Below are positions 9,794 to 17,757 of a DNA stretch of 64,000 nt, in pieces. Location of the stretch: contig JAGAIU010000042.1 in NCBI GenBank assembly GCA_017626395.1, positions 1-64,000 on the forward strand. Reading direction: 5' to 3'. Under the pieces are notes generated by a model. That model made no database searches and was not told the DNA's origin. It saw only the letters and a list, made by a program, of their open reading frames with translations. The translations under genes were made by a program, and so were the position numbers. This stretch comes from Clostridia bacterium. GTDB taxonomy: Bacteria; Bacillota; Clostridia; TANB77; CAG-465. Within the stretch, counting starts at the first letter, position 1. Each line of letters starts with the position of its first letter.

Positions 9794-11755
9794 ATGAGAA
9801 AACTAGAGATAAATAATAGAAGATTTTTAGGTAGTAAGTATAAATTATTAAATTTTATAGAAGATACAGTAAATGAGCATTGTAAAGATGTAAAATCAGT
9901 AGTAGATGTGTTTGCTGGAACAGGTGTAGTAGGTAGCTTGTTTTTAAAAAATGGTAAAGAGGTCTATTTTAATGATTATTTAAAATCAAATTGCTATAGT
10001 TATAAAGCATTTTATGAGCCTACAAAGGTCGATATAAAAAAGCTTGAAAAAATAATTAATAATTATAATGATATGGAAATAAATGAAGAAAATTATTTTT
10101 CAGAAAATTTTAGTAATACATATTTCAGTAGTAGGGATTGTAAAAAAATTGGATATATCAGGGAAGACATTGAAGAAAAATTCAAAAAGAAAGAGATAAA
10201 TGAAAGAGAAAAATGTATATTGATTGCTAGCCTTATATATTCAATGGATAGAGTAGCAAATACTGTAGGGCATTATGACGCATATCGAAAAATAAAAAAT
10301 ATAGAAGACAAGTTTTTTATGTATATGCTTGATGTTTCTGAAAAAGGTGAAAAAAAATCACATATTAGTAATTTAGATGCAAATGAATTTATAAAAAGTG
10401 TAAAAGCTGATTTAGTATATATAGACCCACCATATAACTCAAGGCAATATTGTGATGCATATCATCTATTAGAAAATGTTGCTGTATGGAATAAACCTAA
10501 AGTTTATGGCGTTGCGAAAAAAATGGATAGATCAAAATTGAAAAGTAGATATTGCACCAATAAAGCTGTTGAAGCGTTTGATGAATTAATAAAAAATTGT
10601 AATTGCAAATACATTTTAGTTTCTTATAATAATACAGGAGATAAATCTAATAGTCGTAGTAATGCAAAAATTTCAGATTTACAAATTAAACAGATATTAG
10701 AGAAAAAAGGTAAAGTTCAAGTTTTTGAACAAGCATTTAATAATTTTACAACAGGAAAAAGTGTATCCGTTGACCATAAAGAAAGGTTATTCCTATGCGA
10801 AACAGCAGAAATTTGTGAAGAAAGTCAAATTGAATTAAAAGACACTAACAGTTTTGCTAAATCTCCTTTAAATTATACAGGTGGGAAATTTAAACTATTA
10901 CCTCAGTTTGATAGTATATTTCCAAAAGAAATTGATACTTTTGTTGATTTCTTTTGTGGAGGAGCCAATGTTGCTGTTAATAGTAATGCAAAAAAAATAA
11001 TTGCAATAGATAAAGAAACTAACTTAATTAGAATACTAGAGTTATTCAAGAGTTACGATTATATGGAGATTGTAAATAAATTAGATTCTATTATAGAAAA
11101 ATATAATCTAAGTAATACATATAAAAATGGCTATGAGTTTTATGGAGAAGATAGTTCCTCAGGACTAGGAAAATATAATAAACAATACTATTTGAAATTG
11201 AGAAAAGACTACAATAATATGAAAGACTCTACTGAAAGAGATTTTATGTTTTTAACCTTAGTAATTTATGCATTTAATCATCAAATTAGATTTAATAGTA
11301 ATGGCGAATATAATATGCCTGTTGGAAAGAGGGATTTTAATAGTTCTATTAGAAAAAACTTATTAGAATTTTGTAGAAAACTTGTTGTTAAAAATATTTC
11401 TTTTGTTAATACAGATTATAAAAAGTTTGAGTTGGAGTCTTTAACAAGCAATGATTTCTGCTATTTTGATCCACCATATTATTTAGGAGATGCAAGTTAT
11501 AATGAGAATGATGGTTGGAACGAAAATAAAGAAAAAGAATTATTGGAGTATTTAAACAAAGTAAATAAACATGGGATAAAATTTGCACTTTCAAATGTTA
11601 CAGAACATAAAGGACTAAAGAATGAGATATTAATTGATTGGGCTATAGAAAATCAATATAACATACATAACTTGAATTATAACTATAGCAACTCAAATTA
11701 TCATTTGAAAGATAAAAATCAGATTACCAAAGAAGTATTAATAACGAATTATTAG
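9794..11755 (+). CDS. Fused double N6-adenine DNA methyltransferase
   Basis: A 653-residue protein built of two methyltransferases. Domain 1 (about 1-340) has FLGSKYKLL, motif I FAGTG (after Asp38) and motif IV DPPYNSRQY (211-219). Domain 2 (about 355-653) is of the Dam/D12 class: NYTGGKFKLL, motif I FFCGG (386-390) and DPPYY (559-563). The arrangement matches M.FokI, where two fused domains methylate adenine on each strand of an asymmetric type IIS site. It should protect host DNA from the adjacent AlwI-like nuclease, one domain per strand. The ribosome site is AAAGGAA; the next gene starts 22 bases after the stop, so the two are probably co-transcribed. Confidence 0.9.
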   Translation: MRKLEINNRRFLGSKYKLLNFIEDTVNEHCKDVKSVVDVFAGTGVVGSLFLKNGKEVYFNDYLKSNCYSYKAFYEPTKVDIKKLEKIINNYNDMEINEENYFSENFSNTYFSSRDCKKIGYIREDIEEKFKKKEINEREKCILIASLIYSMDRVANTVGHYDAYRKIKNIEDKFFMYMLDVSEKGEKKSHISNLDANEFIKSVKADLVYIDPPYNSRQYCDAYHLLENVAVWNKPKVYGVAKKMDRSKLKSRYCTNKAVEAFDELIKNCNCKYILVSYNNTGDKSNSRSNAKISDLQIKQILEKKGKVQVFEQAFNNFTTGKSVSVDHKERLFLCETAEICEESQIELKDTNSFAKSPLNYTGGKFKLLPQFDSIFPKEIDTFVDFFCGGANVAVNSNAKKIIAIDKETNLIRILELFKSYDYMEIVNKLDSIIEKYNLSNTYKNGYEFYGEDSSSGLGKYNKQYYLKLRKDYNNMKDSTERDFMFLTLVIYAFNHQIRFNSNGEYNMPVGKRDFNSSIRKNLLEFCRKLVVKNISFVNTDYKKFELESLTSNDFCYFDPPYYLGDASYNENDGWNENKEKELLEYLNKVNKHGIKFALSNVTEHKGLKNEILIDWAIENQYNIHNLNYNYSNSNYHLKDKNQITKEVLITNY

Positions 11756-11777
11756 CAATGGAAAGTAGGAATGTATA

Positions 11778-14144
11778 ATGAATTTTGGTAATATTAATAA
11801 AATACAAGTAGATGGCAATATTTTTCAAAATAGCGAATTGCAAGTATTCCCTATTCAAAAAAATGTGACCTGTAGAATATCTAATATTTATGGTAAAAAT
11901 GGAAGTGGGAAAACTACAATTTCAAAAGCTATAAAAGGTAATTCTTTAGAAAAATTAAATATAAAGTTTATAGATTCTGAAAACAACGAAATCATCTGTG
12001 ATACACGAGAAAAGATATATGTTTATGATGAAGAATTTATAGATACTAATGTAAAAACATCTGAAGATGGAATAAAAACAGTTATTATGCTTGGAGAACA
12101 AAAAGAATTAGACGATAAGATTATAAAACTTAAAGAAGAAAGAGATGATTTAAAGAAAAAAGAAACAAAACTAAAATCTGAAGTCGAAAAATTCCAGAAT
12201 TCTAATAACAATATTAGTCCTTTGTATTTTAAAAATTTAATAGAGCAAAAATTAAAAGATGGATGGGCTGTTAGAGACAAAGAAATTAAAGGTAATAAAA
12301 GAAATTCATCTTTTCAGTATAATGAACTAATCGGAAGGATAAATAAGGTAAAAGGCGAAAACAACAATAAAAAAGAATTGTTAGAAGAATATTATAAATT
12401 GTTAAATACACACCAAAAAGTTACTACAGGAACTAGCAAATTAGTAAAATCATTAGATAAAATAACATTCTTATCTGAAAACTATGAATCTACTAATAAA
12501 CTATTAAAGAAAAAAGTTGAAATTCCTGAATTTACAGAAAGAGAAAAAATTATATTAGAAAAAATAGAAGATGGAGAACAAAAATTTTATGAGGCAGTTA
12601 GAGAGGAATTTAAGAAAGATGAAGTTAATATATGTCCATATTGTTTTCAAAGTATCTCTAATATAAAAGATGAAATAGTAGCAAGTATAAATAAGGTTTT
12701 AAATAAAGATGTTGAGCAACATAAAGAAGAGTTGGAAATAATAAAGCAAAAATATATGATATTACCAGAATTAGATGATGATTTCAAAATCTTAGATGAG
12801 AAGTTATTTTTAGAAATGAATAATTTACAAACTAAAATTAATAATCAAGTTAAAGAAATCCAAATAGCACTAGATTATAAAATAAATAATGTATATACTC
12901 CAAGTGAATATAAGAATAATAATATTTTAGATTTAGAAAAAGAATATAATACACTTATAGATGTATTGGAAAACAAAAGAAGAGAGTTTAATTTGGCAAT
13001 TGATGATAAAGAAAAAAATAATATATTATTAAATAAGCTAAATTTGCAGATTTCATGGTGTGATATTGAAGATAATTATAAATTGTACGAAATACAAGAA
13101 AAGCAATTTGAACAGATTAAAGTTGATTCAAAGCAAAATGATGAAAAAATAAAAGAAACTAAAGAAAAGATTACTAAATTAGAGAGTGAGAAGCAAAATG
13201 TAAAAATAGCAAATGATAAGATTAATATTTTTTTGGAATATATTTTTATGTCAAAAAATAGATTAAGAATTGAATATGATGTAAATAAAAAAATATATTT
13301 AGTTAAATCACATAATAAGGATATAAGACCTAAAGATTTATCAACAGGAGAGAGAAATATTATTGCATTATGTTATTTCTTTGTGAAAATATTGGAAAAT
13401 ACCAGTGAAATAAATGAATTTAAAGAAGAAATATTTATTGTATTAGATGATCCTATATCTAGTTTTGATATGGAAAACAAAGTTGGGCTTTTTACTTTTC
13501 TTAGAATGATGTTTAATAAAATCATGAATAATAATGAAGGAAGTAAGATAATAAGTTTTACCCATAGTTTAGAAACAATGTTTAATCTTGAAAAAATATG
13601 TTCTGATATAAAAATAAATCTTAATATAACATATTGCCTTTTAGAATTAAAAAATTCTAAATTAGAAGATTTTGCATATAAAAGAAGAAACGATTATAAA
13701 AAGATGTTAGAAGATATATATAAATATGCAAAAATAGAGGATGATAAAATAGAAAATGAGTTAGACGATACGATAGGCAATACAATGAGAAAATTACTAG
13801 AAGCATATTCTACTTTCAATTATAATAAAGGAATAGAAGAAGTTACAAGGAATAAAAATATTTTAGAGAAAGTTGAAAACGAAGATATTAAGCAGTATTT
13901 TGAGAATTTTATGTATAGACTAATTTTAAATAATGAGAGTCATACATTTGATGAAACAAGAAGTTTGGATTTCTATGATTTTATTTCTCGTGATGAAAAA
14001 ATAAAGACAGCTAGAAGTATTATAATACTACTTAATATATTGGATAATACCCATTTGAAAGCCTATCTTGATGGTGAAGATTATATTAAAGAGTTAAAAA
14101 TATGGGAAAATGAAATTATTCCTAAAAAAACTATTGCAAATTAA
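11778..14144 (+). CDS. RloC/PrrC-like zinc-hook ATPase, candidate anticodon nuclease
   Basis: A 788-residue SMC/Rad50-like ATPase. Walker A is GKNGSGKT (39-46). Long coiled coils flank a CPYC zinc hook (286-289). The ABC signature LSTGE is at 521-525, Walker B VLDD ends at Asp557-Asp558, and the H-loop His is 596. The C-terminal 170 residues hold Arg671-x3-Glu675 and His722, resembling the Arg/Glu/His triad of the PrrC and RloC anticodon nucleases. In RloC the ATPase senses DNA damage or restriction alleviation and the nuclease excises the wobble nucleotide of tRNA. Here it follows the methyltransferase by 22 bases. ATPase and hook are clear; nuclease activity is inference. Confidence 0.82.
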   Translation: MNFGNINKIQVDGNIFQNSELQVFPIQKNVTCRISNIYGKNGSGKTTISKAIKGNSLEKLNIKFIDSENNEIICDTREKIYVYDEEFIDTNVKTSEDGIKTVIMLGEQKELDDKIIKLKEERDDLKKKETKLKSEVEKFQNSNNNISPLYFKNLIEQKLKDGWAVRDKEIKGNKRNSSFQYNELIGRINKVKGENNNKKELLEEYYKLLNTHQKVTTGTSKLVKSLDKITFLSENYESTNKLLKKKVEIPEFTEREKIILEKIEDGEQKFYEAVREEFKKDEVNICPYCFQSISNIKDEIVASINKVLNKDVEQHKEELEIIKQKYMILPELDDDFKILDEKLFLEMNNLQTKINNQVKEIQIALDYKINNVYTPSEYKNNNILDLEKEYNTLIDVLENKRREFNLAIDDKEKNNILLNKLNLQISWCDIEDNYKLYEIQEKQFEQIKVDSKQNDEKIKETKEKITKLESEKQNVKIANDKINIFLEYIFMSKNRLRIEYDVNKKIYLVKSHNKDIRPKDLSTGERNIIALCYFFVKILENTSEINEFKEEIFIVLDDPISSFDMENKVGLFTFLRMMFNKIMNNNEGSKIISFTHSLETMFNLEKICSDIKINLNITYCLLELKNSKLEDFAYKRRNDYKKMLEDIYKYAKIEDDKIENELDDTIGNTMRKLLEAYSTFNYNKGIEEVTRNKNILEKVENEDIKQYFENFMYRLILNNESHTFDETRSLDFYDFISRDEKIKTARSIIILLNILDNTHLKAYLDGEDYIKELKIWENEIIPKKTIAN

Positions 14145-14246
14145 TTAAAGTTATGTTAAATTATAACCATAGAATCAAACATAAAATATAATTATAAATA
14201 AGAGCTTGTATTTTTCGCACACGGAAGTGCTAAACGAGCCATAAAT

Positions 14247-14272
14247 AGCTAGGAGAAATCCTAGCTTTTTTG
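14247..14272 (+). terminator. Terminator after the defence operon
   Basis: Perfect 8-bp stem AGCTAGGA/TCCTAGCT around a GAAA loop, then T residues. The stretch 14145-14246 before it has no gene; it contains a short relatively GC-rich patch (14202-14240) and may include the right end of the mobile element. Confidence 0.92.
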
Positions 14273-14335
14273 CGTTTATTTTACTTTACTAATTTAATTA
14301 TTGCTTGTATAATTTATATATAACGAGGTGAATAT

Positions 14336-14629
14336 ATGAAAAGAAAAATATTATTAGTTATATTACCATTAATTTCATTTTATTGTATATATGGTGCTTT
14401 ATACTTCTTTCCTCAGATAGATTTTAATTACACATCTGGTGGTCCAGCATTACCTGGATTTAGCTCAGAGGTTAATTTAAAAAGAATGATTTTAGGATTT
14501 CCACCCACATATTATTCAGGTGTTGGAGAACCACCATATATGCTAATACCAGTTATATTACGTGTGGTAATTGCTGTTGTTTTAATGGTAATATGGCTTA
14601 AAATGCTAAAAAAGAAAGTGGTAAATTAA
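14336..14629 (+). CDS. Small membrane protein
   Basis: A 97-residue protein with an N-terminal membrane segment (about 5-25) and a C-terminal one (about 70-90), separated by a roughly 45-residue, probably extracytoplasmic loop rich in Pro, Gly and Tyr. The C-terminus is positively charged. Family not recognised. GAGGTG lies seven bases before the ATG. The next ATG follows the stop codon directly, which suggests coupled translation with the 47-residue frame downstream. Confidence 0.6.
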   Translation: MKRKILLVILPLISFYCIYGALYFFPQIDFNYTSGGPALPGFSSEVNLKRMILGFPPTYYSGVGEPPYMLIPVILRVVIAVVLMVIWLKMLKKKVVN

Positions 14630-14773
14630 ATGAATTTTAATTTTGAAAATAAAAATATTACTGCAGATGAAAATGCGAAGAGTAATTTTCTTAAAAATTT
14701 AGAAGCACAAGTTAAAAATAAAAGTGAAACTTATGAACATTATAAAGAAATAATTAAGGGCAAGAATACATAA
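14630..14773 (+). CDS. Short protein coupled to the small membrane protein
   Basis: A 47-codon reading frame whose ATG abuts the preceding TAA. The product is polar, Lys/Glu/Asn-rich and predicted helical. Its stop codon lies in the loop of a terminator hairpin, a tight fit between frame and transcript end that supports real coding. It has no ribosome site of its own beyond AAGAAAGTGG, so coupling is expected. Function unknown. Confidence 0.5.
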   Translation: MNFNFENKNITADENAKSNFLKNLEAQVKNKSETYEHYKEIIKGKNT

Positions 14774-14786
14774 TTCTTGCTTTTTA
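14760..14786 (+). terminator. Terminator overlapping the stop of the short coupled gene
   Basis: GCAAGAAT pairs perfectly with ATTCTTGC around ACATA, followed by five T residues. Confidence 0.88.
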
Positions 14787-14805
14787 TCTTATTCTAATGT
14801 ATAAT
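14777..14805 (+). promoter_or_regulatory. Promoter of the HAD-family gene
   Basis: TTGCTT (14777-14782), 17-base spacer, TATAAT (14800-14805). The -35 element reuses the end of the preceding terminator, as at the restriction/methyltransferase junction. Confidence 0.55.
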
Positions 14806-14836
14806 ATCTCATATATTAATTTTGGAGGGAAAATAT

Positions 14837-15292
14837 ATGAATATTATATTTTTGGATGTAGACGGAGTATTAAACTCTGGCGAATTTAGAGAAGAAAGGT
14901 ATAAGATTCTAAAAAGAGCTGTAAGGACAGAAGAATTTTTTGATCCTACCTGTATGGAATGTTTAAGAGAAATTGTTGAAGCAACCGATGCTAAAATTGT
15001 TATTACATCGTCTATGTTAATTAACGATATGGAGCTATTAAAGAATAAACTAGGCGAATATAACATTAAATTATATGACAAAACTAAATATTACGGTGAT
15101 ATGCGAGGTGCTCAAATTCGTGAATGGTTAGCTGAACATGATAATGTTAAAAACTATATAATATTGGATGATGACTATTTTATAGATTATCCGGGCTTAG
15201 ATGAGCATATTGTTAAAACTTCATTTTATTCTGGTAAAGGTCTTAACAAAAGTCATGTACCTAAAGCAATAAAACTACTTAAAAGAAGCTAA
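14837..15292 (+). CDS. HAD-family phosphatase, Swiss Army Knife RNA-repair type
   Basis: A 151-residue single-domain protein starting FLDVDGVLN, with the HAD nucleophile Asp7 and acid Asp9. Motif II is ITSSM near residue 60, and the acidic motif IV is ILDDD near 112-116. The LFGD-less compact form fits the HAD domain described in Swiss Army Knife RNA-repair proteins, which remove phosphates from RNA ends. The ATG at 14837 has GGAGGG upstream; an in-frame TTG further up lies inside that site. It stands near the anticodon-nuclease-like gene, but in a separate transcription unit. The substrate is not known. Confidence 0.75.
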   Translation: MNIIFLDVDGVLNSGEFREERYKILKRAVRTEEFFDPTCMECLREIVEATDAKIVITSSMLINDMELLKNKLGEYNIKLYDKTKYYGDMRGAQIREWLAEHDNVKNYIILDDDYFIDYPGLDEHIVKTSFYSGKGLNKSHVPKAIKLLKRS

Positions 15293-15310
15293 ATATTTAG
15301 CTTCTTTTTT
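15283..15310 (+). terminator. Terminator after the HAD gene
   Basis: AAGAAGCTAAA pairs with TTTAGCTTCTT, followed by T residues; the stop codon is inside the stem. Confidence 0.88.
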
Positions 15311-15330
15311 ATATATTATTACATATTAAA

Positions 15331-15359
15331 TTGACATAAATGTCAAAAAGTGGTATAAT
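15331..15359 (+). promoter_or_regulatory. Consensus SigA-type promoter
   Basis: Exact TTGACA (15331-15336), 17-base spacer, exact TATAAT (15354-15359). It drives a leader of about 115 bases before the next gene. Confidence 0.92.
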
Positions 15360-15398
15360 ACTTGTAGATATGATTTTTAGAAGCCGTATCTTAATAGT

Positions 15399-15425
15399 GA
15401 GGCTGAAACAACCCATACCAGCCTC
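15399..15425 (+). promoter_or_regulatory. Leader hairpin upstream of the Lys/Ala-rich protein gene
   Basis: Perfect 7-bp stem GAGGCTG/CAGCCTC with a 13-base loop, followed by TTGGTTTCTTTT. It is preceded by a small hairpin-forming stretch (GATATG ... CGTATC). It could be an attenuator or a structural leader. No known riboswitch class was recognised. Confidence 0.5.
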
Positions 15426-15481
15426 TTGGTTTCTTTTAAATTATATGAAAAAAATTATTAAAATTGAGGAGGAGAAAAAAT

Positions 15482-16054
15482 ATGGGAAAAATTAATCAAA
15501 TGGTTTTAGGAGCTACAGAAGGAGTAGCAAATTTTGTTTTCGAGGGGGATTACAAAGCAGCAGCACATCAAAAGATTGCTGCAAAAAGAGCAAAAATCGA
15601 AGAGAAAGATGCTCTAAAAGCTCAAGTTAAAGCTGAAAAAGCTGAAGCTAAGGCTTTAAAGAAAGCCAGCAAAGTTCCATTAAAGGAAAAAGTTGGCAGT
15701 GCTTTAACTTTCTTGAAATCTGAAAGTAAAGAAGTTATCTGTGATGAAGAAGATATTTATAGCATCTTTTTTGATAAAGATGATAATGAATATAGTGCAA
15801 TCATCATTGAAAAAAATCTTCTTTTAGATGACAGAAAGGAGCCTTTGAAGCAAGAAGGTTTAAAGGGACAAAATCTTTTAAGAAGAAACTTGAAAACAAG
15901 TTCGCTATTCATCAATGATGATGGTAACTTTATTAAAGTTAATTCTTTACAAAGAGTTTATCCTGAATTAGACGATGCTGAAACAGCTTATATATTATTG
16001 GAAACAAAGTATGAAAACTTTGTAATTGAATTTCCAATGATACAAAGCTTCTAA
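15482..16054 (+). CDS. Lys/Ala-rich protein of unknown function
   Basis: A 190-residue cytoplasmic protein. Residues 25-75 form an Ala/Lys/Glu-rich charged helix with repeated KAEKAEAKA-type units. The remaining 110 residues look like a mixed alpha/beta domain. Family not recognised. The ATG at 15482 has GAGGAGG 10 bases upstream; an in-frame TTG upstream overlaps that site. A perfect consensus promoter and a structured leader suggest high, possibly regulated expression. Confidence 0.65.
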   Translation: MGKINQMVLGATEGVANFVFEGDYKAAAHQKIAAKRAKIEEKDALKAQVKAEKAEAKALKKASKVPLKEKVGSALTFLKSESKEVICDEEDIYSIFFDKDDNEYSAIIIEKNLLLDDRKEPLKQEGLKGQNLLRRNLKTSSLFINDDGNFIKVNSLQRVYPELDDAETAYILLETKYENFVIEFPMIQSF

Positions 16055-16062
16055 ATAAAAAA

Positions 16063-16095
16063 GACGGGTTACATATTTGTAGCTCGCTTTTTTTA
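16063..16095 (+). terminator. Terminator after the Lys/Ala-rich protein gene
   Basis: GGGTTAC pairs with GTAGCTC (two G-U pairs) across ATATTT, followed by seven T residues. Confidence 0.7.
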
Positions 16096-16121
16096 ACAAA
16101 AAAATTTAAGAATAATATAAT
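16093..16121 (+). promoter_or_regulatory. Promoter of the small membrane protein gene
   Basis: TTAACA (16093-16098), 17-base spacer, TATAAT (16116-16121), 15 bases before the ATG. Confidence 0.6.
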
Positions 16122-16136
16122 ACAATAGGTGATACT

Positions 16137-16364
16137 ATGGATTATATTATTTTTTGTATATCAGTAATTGGTATATTGTGTATATGCTATATTATGGATA
16201 ATAATTGTTTTTTATATAGTGAAATGAAAAATAAAAGTGATTTAAAAATAATTCTTACTAAAGAAAATGTAGATTATTCTCAAAAAAAGGAAATAATAAA
16301 TAAAGTAATGACAGGAGATTATGATAATATTCTAGATATTGTGGATAATATGAGAATAAATTGA
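16137..16364 (+). CDS. Small N-terminally anchored membrane protein
   Basis: A 75-residue protein with one N-terminal membrane segment (about residues 3-20, rich in Ile, Cys and Val) and a charged cytoplasmic or extracytoplasmic remainder. It has AGGTG six bases before ATG. Family not recognised. Its stop codon overlaps the -35 element of the ruvA promoter. Confidence 0.55.
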   Translation: MDYIIFCISVIGILCICYIMDNNCFLYSEMKNKSDLKIILTKENVDYSQKKEIINKVMTGDYDNILDIVDNMRIN

Positions 16365-16389
16365 CTTTAATTTCTCTTTTGTGTAAAAT
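16361..16389 (+). promoter_or_regulatory. Promoter of ruvA
   Basis: TTGACT (16361-16366), 17-base spacer, TAAAAT (16384-16389). The expected transcription start near 16396 leaves a leader of only about 15 bases. Confidence 0.7.
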
Positions 16390-16410
16390 ATAGCAGAGGT
16401 GAAGTTAACA

Positions 16411-17001
16411 ATGTATGCTTTTTTTAAAGGAAAAATAGATAACATTTTTAAAGATAGAATAATAATAGATGTAAATGATATAGGGTATGAAATATATATG
16501 CCAGAATCAGAATTACTTACATTAAATGCAGGTGAGAATATAAAAATATATACATATTTACATGTTAGAGAAGATGATATGAGATTATTTGGTTTTAGCT
16601 CAAATGAGAGTTTAGAGTTCTTCAAAAAGCTAATTACAGTTAGTGGTGTAGGACCTAAAGTAGCTCTTGGTATAATCTCTAATGTAGATACAGAAAGCTT
16701 ATGTGTAGCAATTGCTACTGAAAATATAGCAGCATTAAAGAGTGTTCCTGGAATAGGACCTAAAATGGCACAAAAAATTATATTTGAGCTTAAAGATAAA
16801 GTAGTTAAAGAGCAAATAGATAATATTAAAGTTAAGACTAAAGAAACAAACTCTAAAAATATTGAAGAAGCAACTACAGCTCTTGAAGTTTTAGGATATA
16901 CACATAAACAAATAAAAGAAGTTACATCAAGATTAGAGTTAAGTGAAGATAGTGTTGAAACAATAATTCGTAAAGTACTTAAAGAAATGCAAAATATGTA
17001 G
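16411..17001 (+). CDS. ruvA: Holliday junction branch migration protein RuvA
   Basis: A 196-residue RuvA. It binds Holliday junctions as a tetramer and loads the RuvB motor. The N-terminal OB fold begins MYAFFKGKID, with GYEIYMP. Two helix-hairpin-helix motifs follow (VSGVGPKVAL and VPGIGPKMAQ). The C-terminal RuvB-binding three-helix domain ends the protein. The ATG at 16411 gives the family's usual N-terminus; a GTG four codons up lies in the ribosome site. ruvB is not adjacent: the next genes are ftsE and ftsX, so ruvB must lie elsewhere. Confidence 0.97.
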   Translation: MYAFFKGKIDNIFKDRIIIDVNDIGYEIYMPESELLTLNAGENIKIYTYLHVREDDMRLFGFSSNESLEFFKKLITVSGVGPKVALGIISNVDTESLCVAIATENIAALKSVPGIGPKMAQKIIFELKDKVVKEQIDNIKVKTKETNSKNIEEATTALEVLGYTHKQIKEVTSRLELSEDSVETIIRKVLKEMQNM

Positions 17002-17008
17002 AACAAAC

Positions 17009-17037
17009 TAGACAAAAAAAATCTTTTATGATACTAT
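17009..17037 (+). promoter_or_regulatory. Possible promoter of ftsE
   Basis: TAGACA (17009-17014), 17-base spacer, TACTAT (17032-17037). Both boxes are one or two bases from consensus. Confidence 0.45.
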
Positions 17038-17080
17038 TTAATTGGAAGAGTGTATTTAGATATATGAAAGGAAAAGACGA

Positions 17081-17755
17081 ATGATAGAATTTGTAAATGT
17101 TGTAAAAAAATATGACCATGGAGTATGTGCCATGGATAATGTTAATTTAAGAATAGACAAAGGAGAATTTGTTTTTTTGGTAGGTCCATCTGGATCAGGA
17201 AAATCTACTTTTTTAAAGCTAATGATTAAAGAAGAAGAACCAACTTCAGGAAAGATTTTAATTGACGGAAAAGATATAACTAGATTAAAGAAAAAAGAGA
17301 TACCTTTTCTAAGAAGAAAAATAGGTTTTGTATTCCAAGATTTTAGACTATTATATGATAGAACAGTAGAAGAAAATATAGTATTTGCATTAAGAATTAT
17401 TGAAGCATCTGAAAAAGAGATAAAAACACAATTAAAAACTGTTCTTCAAATGGTTGGACTTACAGGAAAAGAAAAATATTATCCTAACCAATTATCTGGT
17501 GGTGAACAACAAAGAGTAGCACTTGCACGTGCACTTGCAACAAAGCCACCAATATTAATAGCAGACGAACCAACAGGAAACTTAGACCCTAAAACTGCAG
17601 ATGAAATTTTTAAAACTTTACTAGAAATAAATGCAAGAGGAACAACAATACTTGTAGTTACTCATGCTAAAGATATAGTTAATGAACTAAATAAAAGAGT
17701 TGTTGCTCTTGATCATGGTAAAGTAGTAAAAGACGATGCGAGAGGGGTGTACTAA
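17081..17755 (+). CDS. ftsE: Cell division ATP-binding protein FtsE
   Basis: A 224-residue ABC ATPase that pairs with FtsX to activate peptidoglycan hydrolases at the septum. Walker A is GPSGSGKST, the Q-loop lies in VFQDFRLL, the signature is LSGGEQQRVALA, and Walker B is ILIADEPTGNLD, all typical of FtsE. The ftsX gene begins two bases after the stop, an arrangement conserved across bacteria. The ribosome site is GAAAGGAAAAG. Confidence 0.97.
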   Translation: MIEFVNVVKKYDHGVCAMDNVNLRIDKGEFVFLVGPSGSGKSTFLKLMIKEEEPTSGKILIDGKDITRLKKKEIPFLRRKIGFVFQDFRLLYDRTVEENIVFALRIIEASEKEIKTQLKTVLQMVGLTGKEKYYPNQLSGGEQQRVALARALATKPPILIADEPTGNLDPKTADEIFKTLLEINARGTTILVVTHAKDIVNELNKRVVALDHGKVVKDDARGVY

Positions 17756-17757
17756 AG

